64,000 nucleotides of DNA, taken from positions 32,475-96,474 of the forward strand of contig QANT01008702.1 of the NCBI GenBank assembly GCA_003254885.1. Reading direction: 5' to 3'. The stretch comes from Purshia tridentata (taxonomy: Eukaryota > Streptophyta > Magnoliopsida > Rosales > Rosaceae). The position numbers were made by a program, and so were the translations under genes. Under the pieces are notes generated by a model that saw only the letters and a program-made list of their open reading frames with translations, was not told where the DNA came from and searched no databases. Below, in pieces: positions 31,640 to 46,300 of this stretch; the stretch's first letter is position 1, and each line of letters begins with the position of its first letter.

Positions 31640-34470
31640 GGGCAAAGTGTGGACCAAATGTTGTTGCAGAGTAAAATGGATGTCTGTGATGTTATGTGGC
31701 GAATATATTATGAGAAACTGTGAAGTGTAGAATCGACCTGAAGGTCCTGAAGTGGGTGATATGGTGAGGATAGATATGAGGCTCTGCATCAGGGACAGCT
31801 CAGGTGTAAACGTGTTGAAATGCATGCGAGTGAGTAGCCAAGACTTGGAACTGGGTTGGCGGACGCGGCGATGCTCATCCATAACGCGAATAAAGAAAGG
31901 CATCTTGGTTCAGGCAAAAAGCCAGGCATGTTTATCAGCACAATGGTTGGCTGCTAGTTCATTAATTTTGGAAGATATATGATTTTTCTCGATCATCTGA
32001 TGTAGTTTCTTTTCATTGGTTTTCTGCAAAACAAACAAATTGTTAATGTAATCATGTATATATACAATAACTTGCTAAAGTGTTTTAGCAACCTGATTCA
32101 ACTATAACATCCATTAAATAGAGGATGAGAGTTATACATATTAGAATTGCAAAAGAAAAAAAGAAAAGTTAATTAGACTTGACCCAAATCCCAATAATAT
32201 GTAGAGGATCTTTATCATCACTCTTGTGAGATTTGCTAAACTTAATCCCAAAAGTTCATTATTACTTTGGGAAATGCAGTACTTTACTTGGTCATAAATC
32301 ATAACTTGCCTACACTTGTTGGCAAAGTGGACCTGTATTTGGGTTTTGGGCTCCAAATAATACAATACAGGATTTGGATCCCCAAATACATATCTATCTA
32401 ATCCCAGCCTAGTTTCCTTTTCAGCCTTTATTAGAATCTACATCTGTATGTATGTACGTCCTTACGTCATTTTCAAGCTCAGCCCACATGGTGTAATATA
32501 TATTCTATTATAACTGATTCTAGAATTGAGTTGGTATCTAAGTAGAGAATTAAGGTACCCATCAAGGAATTCAATTTCTAATTTCGAAAAAATTCCAAAA
32601 GGGTTACAAAATAATTGAAATTTTTAACATAATTTTGATAATTTTAATATTTTGAGACATAAAAAAATAGAAGTTTCAAAGAAATATTTGAAATGTAATT
32701 CCTTGGTACCAACTAGTTTTTGGGATAGTACATTATACATAATATTTTTCTTTTTAATGTTGAAAGAGATCTCAAATTTACCTTCTTTTTTTTTCTGTTG
32801 ATAAAAAAATCGAGAATTAAGGTAATTTTTAGTATAATGGTATTTCTCTTCTTAATGTTAAAAGATATCTCAAATTTAATTATCCACGTTTCCGTTGATA
32901 AATAAAAAATTTAAGGGGATTTTTGAGTGGTGTTAGTGTGTTCATTTCAAAGAAATCGCACTAAACGTGTCTCATGAAGACTCCAGAAGTATTGAAGTGT
33001 GTATGTCAATTAATTTTCCCATCTGCTTTTAAGTTACCTTTTTGCTTTTCTAAGAAATTACAGGATCCTAAAACAGTGATTAGCTGTAGAATGTGGAATT
33101 GTGCTTAACTAGAAAAAATATGTCTCCCTGTGGCTACAAAAGTTTGCAACTTTTTGAGCAACTGGCGCTTGATATTTTCAAGTACCAGAATTCCCTCGGA
33201 TGCTACTCAGCTCCTGCAAAAGCATATACCAAGCACTNCCAGTCAATTTTTTTGTTAAATCATCAACTTTTTTATCAAATTTCCTAATTTGCCCTTATGA
33301 TATTGTGTTGAGTTTTTTGATGATTTTGTATTGATTTTTGGTTTGATGATTTTTTTTATTGTTTTTTTAATTGAATTTTTGGGTTTTTTTATTATTAATT
33401 TTTTGATAGAAAAGACAAAATTGTCCCTAAAATTAACAGAGAAGTTGACAGACTTAATGGTAGATCCTTAATTGAAACAAACAGATAAATATAATCTTTA
33501 ATTGGAACAACTTGAAATTCGCATCCTCAATTGCAAAACGTGGTATATTTATAGTCCTTGTGCTAACATTTTCCCAAATATAAATTTGGATAAAAATTGT
33601 GTAAATTGATAAAAAAGTCCTCAATGACGAAATTGAAAAAGTCAGAGCCCTTAATTTTCTAAATTAAAAGGCTGGGGACCAAACTGATACAAGTGTAATA
33701 GTCTGGGGACCAAAATAACTATTTACCATAACGTACACCATGTGGCACACTGACCAAAATAAAATTTTGACTTATTTATGTACAAAAAATATAAATATCA
33801 TGTAAGTCACTATTAGTAAATAAATTTTTAAGGGCAAATTAGGAAGTTTGAGAAAAAAATTGACTGTAGGTGCCATATTGGCACATATTGATAACTTCAG
33901 GTGGTAAATAGTAAAAAAAAAATGTTCAGGTGGTACGGGAGCACACCTCTTATAGTTCAGGTGGTATTTGTGTAAAAAATCCTTATATTAAATACGATAA
34001 GAAATATGAATAAAAATAAGAAGGAAGGGTTATTTGAAACAACCAAAGACCACTGTCTTATTAGGAGAAAGTAAAAATTAAGAGAGATTGTTACCCCATT
34101 TTTCAGCATTTTAGTTTTTCTTTTGTTAATTTTCTAATTGGGCCATAATCCCCTAAATTGTGAGAAAAGGCAGAGTCCTTAGAAATAGGAACCGGTGATC
34201 ACCGTTAATAGATAAAGCCATTCCCGGTTAATCTGGTAACCCAGTACTCGTAATCCGCCGTCGACACACCCATCAGGCGGCGCCCCCATCCTAATCCGTA
34301 CACATCACTTACCGGTAGATTACGGTAATAACTTCCAACTCATAGCATCGCTACACTTGATTAATCATCAACATTAATTAAACTAAAAAGGTAAACAAAA
34401 TAAAAATAAGCTAGAGATAGAAATTAGAAACTCAAAACAAAAATAATAAAATACATTTCCGTACGCACAC
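31640..34470. other. Intergenic DNA between the vicilin cluster and BSL
   Basis: 31640-32050 is the paralogous distal promoter region of VIC-D. The remainder is AT-rich, with one foldback element (33240-33866) and an N at 33238. A TAGATTACGGTAATAACTTCC-type region near 34200-34330 is less AT-rich but has no gene. The end of this block is the BSL promoter. Confidence 0.5.
33240..33866. mobile_element. Foldback element with inverted CAGTCAATTTTTTT ends
   Basis: The left arm (33240-33297: CAGTCAATTTTTTT ... TTTCCTAATTTGCCCTTA) matches the reverse complement of the right arm (33829-33866). The interior is T-rich then A-rich and non-coding. The real element may extend further, since GGTGGTA... 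words recur at 33900-33970. Non-autonomous DNA element; family unassigned. Confidence 0.5.
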
Positions 34471-34498
34471 AACGAGAAATGAAATGGAAAAAACAATT

Positions 34499-34518
34499 GA
34501 GAGAGAGAGAGAGAGACT
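34499..34518. repeat. (GA)n tract in the BSL 5' region
   Basis: A run of GA repeats about 380-400 bp upstream of the BSL start codon, with further GAGAGAG runs at 34553, 34580 and 34680. Probably in the promoter or 5'UTR. Confidence 0.8.
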
Positions 34519-34896
34519 TTAGCATTATTACAAATATTTGTATAATTTTTTTAGAGAGAGAAAGAGCAGCGATTGGTGGAGAGAGAAAGTTTGATATGTT
34601 TTGGGTTTGTTGGGGCTTTGAGATTGTGTCCGTCCCGTTTGTTTTTCCCCCAAACCCCCGCTTCCCCCTTATTCTTCTCAGAGAGAGAGTAAAAAAAACC
34701 TAGAAATTTTATCGGAAAGTTTGCGGATTTTTGTCGAATTTGAAGAAGCGAGAGTAAGAGCTAGGGTTTCAATTGTGGATATCCAAGGTGAGGTTGGGGT
34801 TCTGGGAAGTGGATCGGAATGTTGATTAGGAATGCAAATCGCTTGGAATTCTAGTTCCGATCTTGAAATTAGGGTTTAAATCGAAGGCTCGAACCA

Positions 34897-37800
34897 ATGG
34901 ATGTGGACTCTTCGATGGTGCCGGAGGCCGATCATGATCCGGTGGTGCAGAACCACAACACGGCGTCGTCTCAGGCCGTAGTGGAGGGAGAACAGCAGCT
35001 AGGCGAGCAGTTGCAATCTGGAAGTGGATCTCCGGCTGCGGCACAGGCCGCCGTTCCACAACAGGTGCAGCAGCAGCAGCAGACTCCGGTGGCCGGGCCC
35101 CGGCACGCCCCCACCTACTCGGTGGTCAATGCAATTTTGGAGAAGAAGGAGGACGGACCGGGCCCGAGGTGTGGCCACACGTTGACTGCAGTCGCCGCGG
35201 TTGGCGAGGAGGGCACGCCTGGGTACATTGGCCCGAGGCTGATTTTGTTTGGTGGTGCCACCGCACTTGAGGGCAATTCGGCGGCTTCAGGGACTCCATC
35301 GTCAGCTGGAAGTGCCGGCATAAGTATGTTAATTTCTTTGATTACTTTCGTATCTTTGTGGTTTTAGCTTCCATGTTTAGCTGCAATGAAACCCCAATAA
35401 TACTATTGCTCATCCAATCTCTGGTTATTCCAGTGGTAATGGAGCCCTAACTTGAGCTGGGTAATTTTGGTTGTGTTGATTTTCTAGTGGTATAAGTGAT
35501 TTATTAACCCTAGCCTTTTTTAATTTTAGACTGAGGTTTTTCATTCTTCTCGTGATGTTTACGCTTGTGGTGTGATTAGAATATGCTTTGGGCTAGATTT
35601 AAAGTTGTGGTTGTTTTAATTGCGTTCGGACCCAGTTGTTGTGATTCTGTTTAATCTCAGGCTGCATTTATGTGTTTAGTCCCATATTATTCAATGGTAG
35701 TACTTGCAATTATTGTGAGATATCAGTCCGGAGCAGGTTTGAAGCTCCAGTGATGGAATCTTTTTTTTAATCATTAAATAATACATCATGGTTTTAAGCC
35801 TCTAAATAATTGGGACCTGGTCTTATCGATTCTTGATGAATTCATTTTGTGTGATGCGAATTTTCTACTGTTATTTAACTCTCCTGAACTGAAAAATGAT
35901 CAAGTGGCATGTATCTACTGTCATTGGAGTGTCAAATCAATTCAGCATGTCTTTTGAAGTTATTATAGCAGTCGCATTATTTGTTTTTCTTTTCCCCCTT
36001 ATTGTTTATTGTGAGCATCCCTAGTTTTGATACTTTTATGAGCTTCTAGGGTGATGGTGACACTTATTTATGGTGCAAAGATGCTGGCTGTCTTGGGATG
36101 TCTGAACCATTCAAGTTGTTGGCTCTTCCTGTTATACTGTGTGGTCCAAATTACCATGATTTTGGCCCAATCCATATATTAAGTAATCTGTGCTTGTAAC
36201 AGGAATTATTGCTTGATTTTTTTATTTTTCATTTTTAAAGGATCAAACTTTTTTTTTCTTTTGGGTAAACAAGGCTGGAACTTATTTGTGGAGTTTTCTT
36301 AATCATATTTAATTTCTTAAAAGTTCATGGCGATTCTTATTTACTTAATTTCAGGACTAGCGGGTGCCACAGCTGATGTGCACTGTTATGACGTGTTAAC
36401 AAATAAATGGTCTAGGTAAGCCTAGGAACAAATAATCCTTATTTTATCAGCCCGTGGCTATACTTAATTACCCTTTTATCCTTTGTGTTTACTTTAGTGC
36501 TTATAATGATATTATTTACAGGATCACTCCTTTTGGAGAACCGCCCACACCAAGGGCTGCACATGTAGCGACTGCAGTGGGAACTATGGTTGTTATTCAG
36601 GTTAGCACAAGGCGTTTTATCTCATAAGTTATGATTCCTAACTCACAGCATGCTAACATTTTATATACAGTTCATAACCACATTCTCAGTCTTTGAAAAA
36701 AAATTATTACATTCTCTGTGGGATCTTTTATATCAATACAGGGTGGAATAGGTCCTGCTGGTTTGTCTGCTGAGGATCTTCATGTTCTTGACCTCACACA
36801 GCAACGGCCTCGATGGCACAGGTTAAACTTGTGAATAGTTTGCTTCTCCTTTATTTTGAAATTTACTTTGTGATTTATTTATTGAAGTGGAGCTAATTTT
36901 CCTCTAGAGTTGTTGTTCAAGGCCCTGGGCCTGGGCCGCGCTATGGACATGTGATGGCATTGGTGGGGCAAAGATATCTCATGGCAATTGGTGGGAATGA
37001 TGGTGAGTCATTTCCAAGTCTATCTCACTATCTTTTCTGCATTGAATTAAAGGAAAATATTGTATGCTGAGATTTTTTTGATTGATGTTAATATTGGTGT
37101 CTGATCTCCAGGAAAACGACCTTTAGCTGATGTTTGGGCCCTAGATACGGCTGCCAAGCCTTATGAATGGCGTAAGTTGGAACCAGAGGGTGAAGGTCCA
37201 CCACCATGCATGTAAGTCTCTCTCTCTCTCTCTCTCTATCTCTCTTATTGGTTTCCTACATAAATTTTTCCCAAATTTTCCCCAAATTTTGTTGGTTGGT
37301 TTGCGTGCCAATGAACTTTTTGTTAGAGGCATTTATCAACAATATATTTCATGTACTTATTGCATGCTGTCTATCAGTTTATGTGGTCATTGTGTTTTTA
37401 AATTGAGTAATATTTGGGTACTGATATTATATCTACTAGTGAGAGAATAGCTAGAAATGACAGTTGATACTTAAGTTGTCAAAGAAGTGATCATAAATTT
37501 ACAGATGTATCTTAATTTGAGATTTAAAGTGGCAGCATCTCGAAAAAAAAAGAAAAAAAAGTAAGACAATAATATGAAAAGAAAGATACTTTTATTCACA
37601 TAAAACACAATATAAAGCAAGTGGAAAGATATCCACCACGAAAACTACAAGGCAAGCACAGGAGCAGCTGTCCTTTTCTGTCAATACAAACCCAAATAAA
37701 AACTGCTAACTAACATCTGCTTTCCAATATATTAATATTGGATTGAGGGTTTTGATCTAAGGATGCTATGTGGTGTTTTGAGACTTTTCTTTGGGATGGC

Positions 37801-40315
37801 ATGTGATCTACAACTTTGGTATTTTGGCAAGAACGTGCAACTGTTGCTTGGTAATTAGAAGATGAAGTATTTTTTCACCATTTATTTTGTTGAAACCTTC
37901 AAGACGGCAGATTGGGTTTTTGCGGAAGGCATGATTATTACCTTTTTAACATTATTGGTTTCTCAGGTTAAATTTTTGATTAGTCCACCATTAAAATTGA
38001 ATGGGTGCTTCCATCAGTGCCTATTTGAATTTCCTGACATGAACACTGGCATCATTCAGTAATGGGTATAGATGTTGAGAGCATAGTAGAAGTTATAGAA
38101 TTTTTACATGAACTTTGCATGATTAACTTTCAAGTAGTAGTTCATAAAGCTGTTGAGAGAGAATAACCTCCTTTTTAGAAGTTAATACTATTTTAACTGG
38201 CTATGCACCTTGCATGATTAATGTTCAACTAGTTTGTAACCGTTTTCTAAGTCCCCAATTCAGCCTGTTTGTAAAGGGATACAAGACTTTTGACCGTAAT
38301 GCAGAAATATATAGTATGTGATATGCAAGGAGACTTAAAAATTTACTTATTAAAGAAAAGAGAGTAAAGAAACAGTAAAACATTCCATCAAATAAATGGA
38401 AGGGTCTAATATGAATTGGCTAAATGCATGTATTTTCTGATTTTTATAAAGAAAACTTTGGGACTACAGGTGTCTGTAAAATACGAAGCAAAAAATTGAA
38501 AGTAGCAACAACTAAAATGACATTCAAAAAAGAGTGGGACAAATGTCATTGCAGGTGGATTACAAGAAGTAATGTTTCGTTGGTGGTTGAAGAGGAAGCC
38601 AATAAATTTGGCTTTGGGTATTAAATCGGTGACATGGGGTTACCAAAAAAAAGGGAATTGGGAAGGGGAAATTATATTGTTTTTTGTTTAGTTTTTATAT
38701 TGCCGGTTTAAATATACTTAATAAACGTCTTTTGTTTTGAATGGGCTTAATACAATTTGGGATGAAAGAAACCTTTTTTAGGATGTTTGAAACCTGAATT
38801 GGAAACTCAGACCAAAAAAGAAAAGAAACCTAAATGGAAAACATGATCTTTTTGGTTTCTTTTTCAAAGTTATGTATAGACTCCTATGTCACATTGTAAG
38901 TTATATTTACAAACTAACTAGGGTTTTGACTACTGCCAGCAGTTCCCTTTTACTCTTTTGTTAACTTGTATATATTGTTTGTTAGTTTTTTTTCTCTATG
39001 AATATGGCACTCAAGGGGGAATTGGTTTTGAGAATTTTCTTGGTTTGTTTACATAAAATAGAATATACCGTGAGCAAGTTCTCGAGGTTTTAACTCACAT
39101 ATATTGTTAGAATTTGGAGCATCACTTCTTGTACCCTGAAAATGGTGTCTCCAGTATCTTGCTTGTATCTTAACTGTTATTTTCATTCAATTGACATTGT
39201 CGCTTATTGAAGATTTTGTGAAATCAATATCTTATCTTACTCATTGCATCTGATCAGGTATGCAACAGCAAGTGCAAGGTCTGATGGTCTTCTTCTCCTT
39301 TGTGGAGGGAGGGATGCAGGCAGTGTGGTGAGTCAAATTGTCCTAATGTTTGGGTTGTTGGTTTGGTGCATGCATGAATATGATATTTAGTAGCATTTCA
39401 TGTGGTTATTTCTTTTAATTTTGATTGCTGGGGATGGCTACAGATTGTATTGGCACTTTGTCTTGTTTGTTGCATTAAATCTGTGTGTACTGTCTCAAGG
39501 ATGAGAGCATGAGGGTACCTTATGGGAATGGGGCAGGAATCAGATAAGTTATAAGAACATTTTTCAATAAACTGTGGAACAGTTTTCCCGTTGTGTGTGT
39601 ATCTAATCTCTCTAAAGATACAAGGTTTGATGTTCTTTAGGAGACTACTGAACTTCAAACCAAGTCACCCATAACATACTAGTATCATAAGGTCTTGCAT
39701 ATAACTACAATCTTAGTCTTCCTCGGTGTATGGGAAGGACAGGGTGGGTTTGCAATTTGTGACATGGATTACATATTTCTATTTGTCTTTACCGTTTGTT
39801 TTCTTCTCTAGATCATGTATGAATTTTGCTTTGATTCCCATCCTTCTTCCTATTTTGTGAAGCAAGTTGTTTCTAATATTAGTAACATCTTCAGTAAATT
39901 AGTGTTAATCTATTTTTTTTCTCGATATATTGTTTGTAGCCATTGGCAAGTGCATATGGCCTTGCAAAACATAGAGATGGCCGTTGGGAATGGGCAATTG
40001 CTCCTGGTGTCTCACCCTCTCCCAGATATCAACATGCAGCAGTGGGTTTTGGCATCTATTTATTTTATTTCGTCATATAGTGCTTTCTTTCTTATTCAAG
40101 TTTTAATTTCTAAAAAAATTGCATATTTTATGTTACTAGGTATTTGTGAATGCACGTCTGCATGTTTCTGGAGGGGCCCTAGGTGGTGGGCGCATGGTTG
40201 AAGATTCATCAAGTGTTGCAGGTACTTGATTTTGGTTTTTACTATCCTTGGAGTTTTATGTGGAATGCAGTTGGTTTTAGGTATACTTGTCACTGTGGTT
40301 GTTGGGTATGTACGG

Positions 40316-40369
<54 letters not shown>

Positions 40370-43300
40370 ACACGGACACACAAATATAAGTGGCTTCAAT
40401 TGCAGAATGTTGCAAGTAATGTTCTTTTGCCAGATATCTGGCATGTTACGTTGCCAGATAGCAGAAAAGAAATTCACGATGCCTTGTGGGTGTCCTAGCT
40501 AAGAATGGGACAGATGTTGATTAAATTATTGCTACATCATATCATGAATTCAATTCTTAAAAAAGATATATGTTTCCTATAAATAAAAAAGTAAATTCAA
40601 AACAGAGATTACGTATGGAGTGCATGTAAACACATACTTATATACACATACTCTTACTGTTTCTACAGTTTAATATGCTAGAAGTTGATTAAAATCAATG
40701 CTGTTCAGGATGGATTTAAGTTTCAGGCCTTAACATGGTTTTTTTACCAAGTGCAATGGGAAATATGCTTTTGTAGGATATAATAGAGGTTCAGACATTC
40801 AGTTGGTCGAACTTTTTTAGCCTCTTAGCCTCTTGAGTTGAGTGATCATCTATACTGTGGGATGCTCTTTGGGAGCTGCTGAACACCCAATTTTTTCCTG
40901 TAGTTTTTGGCTGATGCTATGGGATGTATTTTTGTTTCTCTCCCTCACAATCTAGGATGTTGTGTTAGTGCGTTGAGCAGATGTTTGAGATCTTATTGTC
41001 TTTATCATAATTTTTTATGTTTTACGTAGAAACTACTTGATTGAAAATTCTTTGACGTTTTATTCCACTTCTTGTTCTTAAAATAAGCGATAGCTTCCTG
41101 TTTCTACTGTCTACAGTTTTGGATACTGCAGCTGGAGTCTGGTGTGATACAAAATCTGTTGTTACTACTCCGAGGACAGGTAGATACAGTGCTGATGCAG
41201 CTGGTGGAGATGCTGCAGTTGAGTTGACAAGGCGCTGCAGGCATGCAGCTGCCGCGGTTGGTGACTTGATCTTTATATACGGTGGTCTACGTGGTGGTAA
41301 GAAATGAATTTATTTATTCAACAATTCATCTAGCTGCATCTCTTTCCAGTTTCAGTAATTTAAAATGTGAATCCTTCAACCAGTAAATAGCTGTTGATCA
41401 CATAAGGTGTTAACTAATTTCAGCGTGAAAGTTTTTATTGATCATTAGTTTTCAAACTGTTAACTATTTCCGTTTCGAATTTTTAGTGGATGTGTAAACT
41501 AGGAAGAAACTGGCACATATGGATAACGTATGTGTAGCAATTTAGTCATTTATGGAGGATTTTAGAAGCTGCCATTTTGGTGGTTGTGTTTCTAAGCCTT
41601 TATGTTAAGGATCGTGGAGTTCACCTTTTAATTTGATCAGTTTTGCTAATAAAGTTTCACAGTAGATAATATTCATGTATTAATTGCGTTTATACTATAG
41701 GAGTGTTGCTTGATGACCTACTTGTTGCGGAAGATTTGGCTGCTGCTGAAACAACATCTGCAGCTTCACATGCTGCAGCTGCAGCTGCTCAATCTAATTT
41801 ACAACCAGGTCGTTTGGCTGGAAGGTATGGGTTCATTGATGACAGGACGAGGCAGACAATGCCTGAAGCGGCTCCTGATGGTGCTGTTGTGCTGGGAAAT
41901 CCAGTTGCCCCCCCTGTAAATGGTGACATGTATACTGATATAAGTACTGAAAATGCATTGCTCCAGGGATCCCGGTAAGCTGGTCATTGCATGTACATTT
42001 TGATTGCAGGCTTTGAAGTCTCTGGGTTGTATTTCTCGATCTTGTTAAAGAGATACTGGATATTGATTACTGTGCAGGAGAACAAGCAAAGGTGTAGAGT
42101 ATTTAGTTGAAGCATCAGCAGCAGAAGCTGAGGCAATCAGTGCCACTTTGGCTGCTGCCAAGGCACGACAAGTTAATGGAGAAGTTGAGCTACCTGATAG
42201 AGATCGTGGTTCAGAGGCTACCCCTAGTGGGAAGCAGATATCTACCTTGATCAAGCCTGATTCTGCTGGGTCAAATAATCTTGCTTCAGCTGGCGTGCGA
42301 CTGCATCATAGAGCTGTCAGTATTAGATTTTGATCATTACTTTGAATGTTCTCAAGTTGGCAAGTACATTCTGGCAAGATGTTTTGAACCTACATGGATC
42401 TGTCTTTAATGTTTCCTCACATGGTTTGCCAGGTTGTTGTAGCTGCAGAGACTGGTGGAGCCTTAGGGGGCATGGTAAGGCAGCTTTCAATTGATCAATT
42501 TGAAAATGAAGGCAGGCGGGTTAGCTATGGGACCCCGGAGAGTGCAACTGCAGCAAGGAAATTATTAGATCGGCAGATGTCTATTAATAGTGTGCCCAAA
42601 AAGGTACAAGTACCTTATTTGATACACTCTTGCGAACCTAAAATTTCCATATATAATTAATGTCCATGTTCAGCTGTTGATGAGTAACTTTTGAGAACTT
42701 CCCCCTAATCCTCTAATTATATGTTTGAAAATAGAAACTATTTAATTTTTTTTTCATGAATAATAGAACAACTAAGGGCATGAGTGGAATGCTAAATTTT
42801 ATTCAATAGTGTTAATGTGTTAGTGCATTTTCCTAAAAAATTAAGCATCGTCATTTTAGCAACCTAGGTAGATGCGTATTTGTATGAATTGGAATACCTG
42901 AGCTTGAAGCATGATATTGCAACCAACCACAGCTCGTTGGAGGTTATTGTTAAGTCATATCCTTGCTTTCATATCTTATCATATGTAAATGCCATACAAC
43001 CAGAAGCTTCTGTTCTGTTGTATTACTATATGACATAAGCACTTTTATTGCTGGTTGATTTCACCATCAAAGATTTCATCATGGTCTCATTTATGGTGCT
43101 CCAACCATGAACAGATATGCATCTTAATTAAGATCATCTCTTTCATCCTGTGCTTGGGTACTACTTCCTTCGATTTTTAATGTCTTATAAAAGATTAAGA
43201 ATATTAGTCACCCTCATCCTGATGTAGTCAAACCATGAATAATACTGTATAAACATGAATTTTCTATCCAATTTACTTCTGTTACCTATGATTCTACTGA

Positions 43301-46300
43301 TGTAGTAAACCCAACCCTTGGTGTTTTAAGTGAACCATTTCATCCTACAATGAGTTTTCTATTATCAGGTAATAGCACATCTGTTAAAGCCTCGTGGATG
43401 GAAGCCTCCAGTTCGCAGGCAATTTTTCTTAGATTGCAATGAAATAGCAGATCTTTGTGACAGTGCTGAGCGAATATTTTCTAGTGAACCAAGTGTTTTA
43501 CAGCTTAGGGCTCCTATCAAGATTTTTGGTGATTTACACGGGCAATTTGGTGATCTCATGCGCCTTTTTGATGAGTATGGTTCACCTTCCACTGCTGGGG
43601 ATATTGCGTAAGTGCCTCTATTGATATAATAATAATCAACTTAGTTCATATGGTTTGAAATTCCTTTATTTTGCCAAATATGTTAATCACATGAGGGCAC
43701 TTATTATACCTTAAATCTGTCTCTGCACTCTTGTGATATTACGTTAATTATTATATATCTGAATGGTTCAACCATCTAGTTTACTTATCTTTTTTTCTGA
43801 GTGTTTGTTCTATATTTTATCAAATTGGAAAGGGTGATAGCTAGCCTTTACCTAATGAATGGTCCTTCCAATATGGCGGTTGTGGTTTATAGAGCTAAAT
43901 ATGATATGGAAAACTTCTTTGGACTAGTTTTGTTTTGTTCTACTGACTTCCTAGAACACCTGGAATTTTCTGAACTAGAAAGTCCTACCGAGACTAAGAA
44001 AAATTAACTGAATAACAAAGCCTGAGAAGAGTTGAATAGATACAATTCCTAAGAAGGCACCAAGGCAACAAGGAGCCCAATATATAAAATATCCAGTACA
44101 GTCCTTGTATGAAATTTTTGTTTTTAGGAGGAAAATTTTGGTAAAATTATTTAAAAAGGTGTATTGCAATTGAAGGTGGATTCTCAGGTGACTACAAAAA
44201 TCTTTGTGGGTTACATCTTGTATATGGAGGGATTATTTTTTTGTGGAAAATGTTAGGTGTACCACATTTTGGTACCATCTTGTGTATTATCTCTCTAATA
44301 GATGTGGAACCTATTTGTATTGAGAGGTGGTACACAAGATGGTACCAAAATGTGGTACACTAGCATTACCCTTTTTTTATTGTCACATGCAATGAGGATA
44401 GTTACCTTTTTACGTCTTTGTATATAATATAAATATATCATTATATTAGCAATTCCTGTACATAAAATGATTTAACCCATGCTAGTGTGCTACTACCGAA
44501 AATTTTACAATACGAAACATTATTTTCCTTACATTGATGCTGATTTTATATTGACAAAATCAGATATATCGACTATCTCTTCTTAGGAGATTATGTTGAC
44601 CGGGGCCAACATAGCTTGGAAACCATTAGTCTTCTGCTTGCTTTGAAGGTACACTTTGGCTCAGTTTTATTCTGTATCAGTTTTATCTCTGATGCTTATC
44701 TTACCTTTTCGAGATTTTTGTATAATTGTTTTTCTTTATGATAATGTCAATGTTGCAGGTGGAGTATCCACATAATGTTCATTTAATTCGTGGTAATCAT
44801 GAAGCTGCAGATATTAATGCTCTTTTTGGCTTCCGGATAGAATGCATTGAACGAATGGTACTGTATTACATTTATATAATATTCGTTACATTTATATTAT
44901 ATACATTCTCTGAGGCTTACTGACTTAATGACTTGCTAAACAGGGTGAGAGAGATGGGATTTGGGCATGGCATCGAATAAACCGTTTGTTCAATTGGCTT
45001 CCTCTAGCAGCTCTTATTGAAAAGAAAATCATTTGTATGCATGGTGGTATTGGTCGGTCAATAAATCATGTGGAACAGATTGAGAGTCTCCAGCGTCCTA
45101 TTACAATGGAAGCAGGCTCAATTGTGCTTATGGATTTATTGTGGTCAGTACATGTCTATATTGTTTGGTGATTTTAGTCACTTTAATTCATATGCTTAAT
45201 TGGTCAATGACATTGTCATATGATTCTCCTTAGGTCTGACCCAACAGAAAATGATAGTGTGGAAGGATTGCGACCAAATGCTAGGGGCCCTGGGTTGGTT
45301 ACTTTTGGGGTGAGTAATGTCTAATTGCTCCAATCTACCTTTATTTCACATCACTTTATAATGCTTCTGAAATTTATAGGCATCTGAATGAGTACAGGTG
45401 TTATCAAGTATTGAAATTTTTAGAAAATTCTTCTGTTAGTGTTGTAGGGTGCTATTTTTGACCGTTAACGTTGACAAAGTAAATAGTCCAAAATGAGACG
45501 TGGATATGTTGATACAGATATTAGATGAATACATATAGCATGTTAAAGTGGCAGCCTGATGATATTTCGTAGCGAGGATATAATGGATAATTGGATATAT
45601 TGATTCCAAGGTTGAAATTTATAATAGGATGCAACGTTGTCAATATGTTTCCTGCGGTGCTTCAGTTTTCCATTTGGATAGAAGTTTCCAGTACTGTATT
45701 ATTCTAGCCAACTATCTTAGATTTGGTGGTATAAAGTAAGGTGGATTTGCTAATAGCAAGTATACAAAAAGTAGTTTTATACTCAACCATGAGGTGTAAA
45801 CTTTCATCAATGTTTTAATATTTAAAACATAACAAGTTTGGTACAAAACTCAATACTTTGGCTCAGTCAAATAGTTTGCTCGGTTAAATGCTCACATTCT
45901 TTAGTTATGGTAACTTCTTTTTTTATTTGCCATTGGTATGATGTCTATAAATATACTACTGTTTCTCTGGAACTGTACCAAACATCCAAAGGCTTTTTTA
46001 ATTGTAACCCTAAATCTAAAACTTACCTGATACGACTATCCTATCATGTGAATCCACTGAACCAGAATATGCCTTGATTTTTATAGCATGATTACCCAAT
46101 TGGATAAAGAAAAAGAAAAATAATTCATCCATCCTATTTTCTACAAATAGCAAACCTTAAGTTCCAAAAGTAAGATACTTGTCTGAGTGAATTGTGCTTC
46201 TCATGGGTGCTGATTGCTTCTTTACAATTTATTGCTGTCACTGTTGAGATGATGAGGCGGAGCTACAGTTGTTTGATAACCTATACGCTTTCTTAATCTT

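Noticed and set aside
40226-40502. ORFs of 68-95 codons over the BSL intron 9 microsatellite
   Set aside because: Translations of (CT)n(CA)n repeats.
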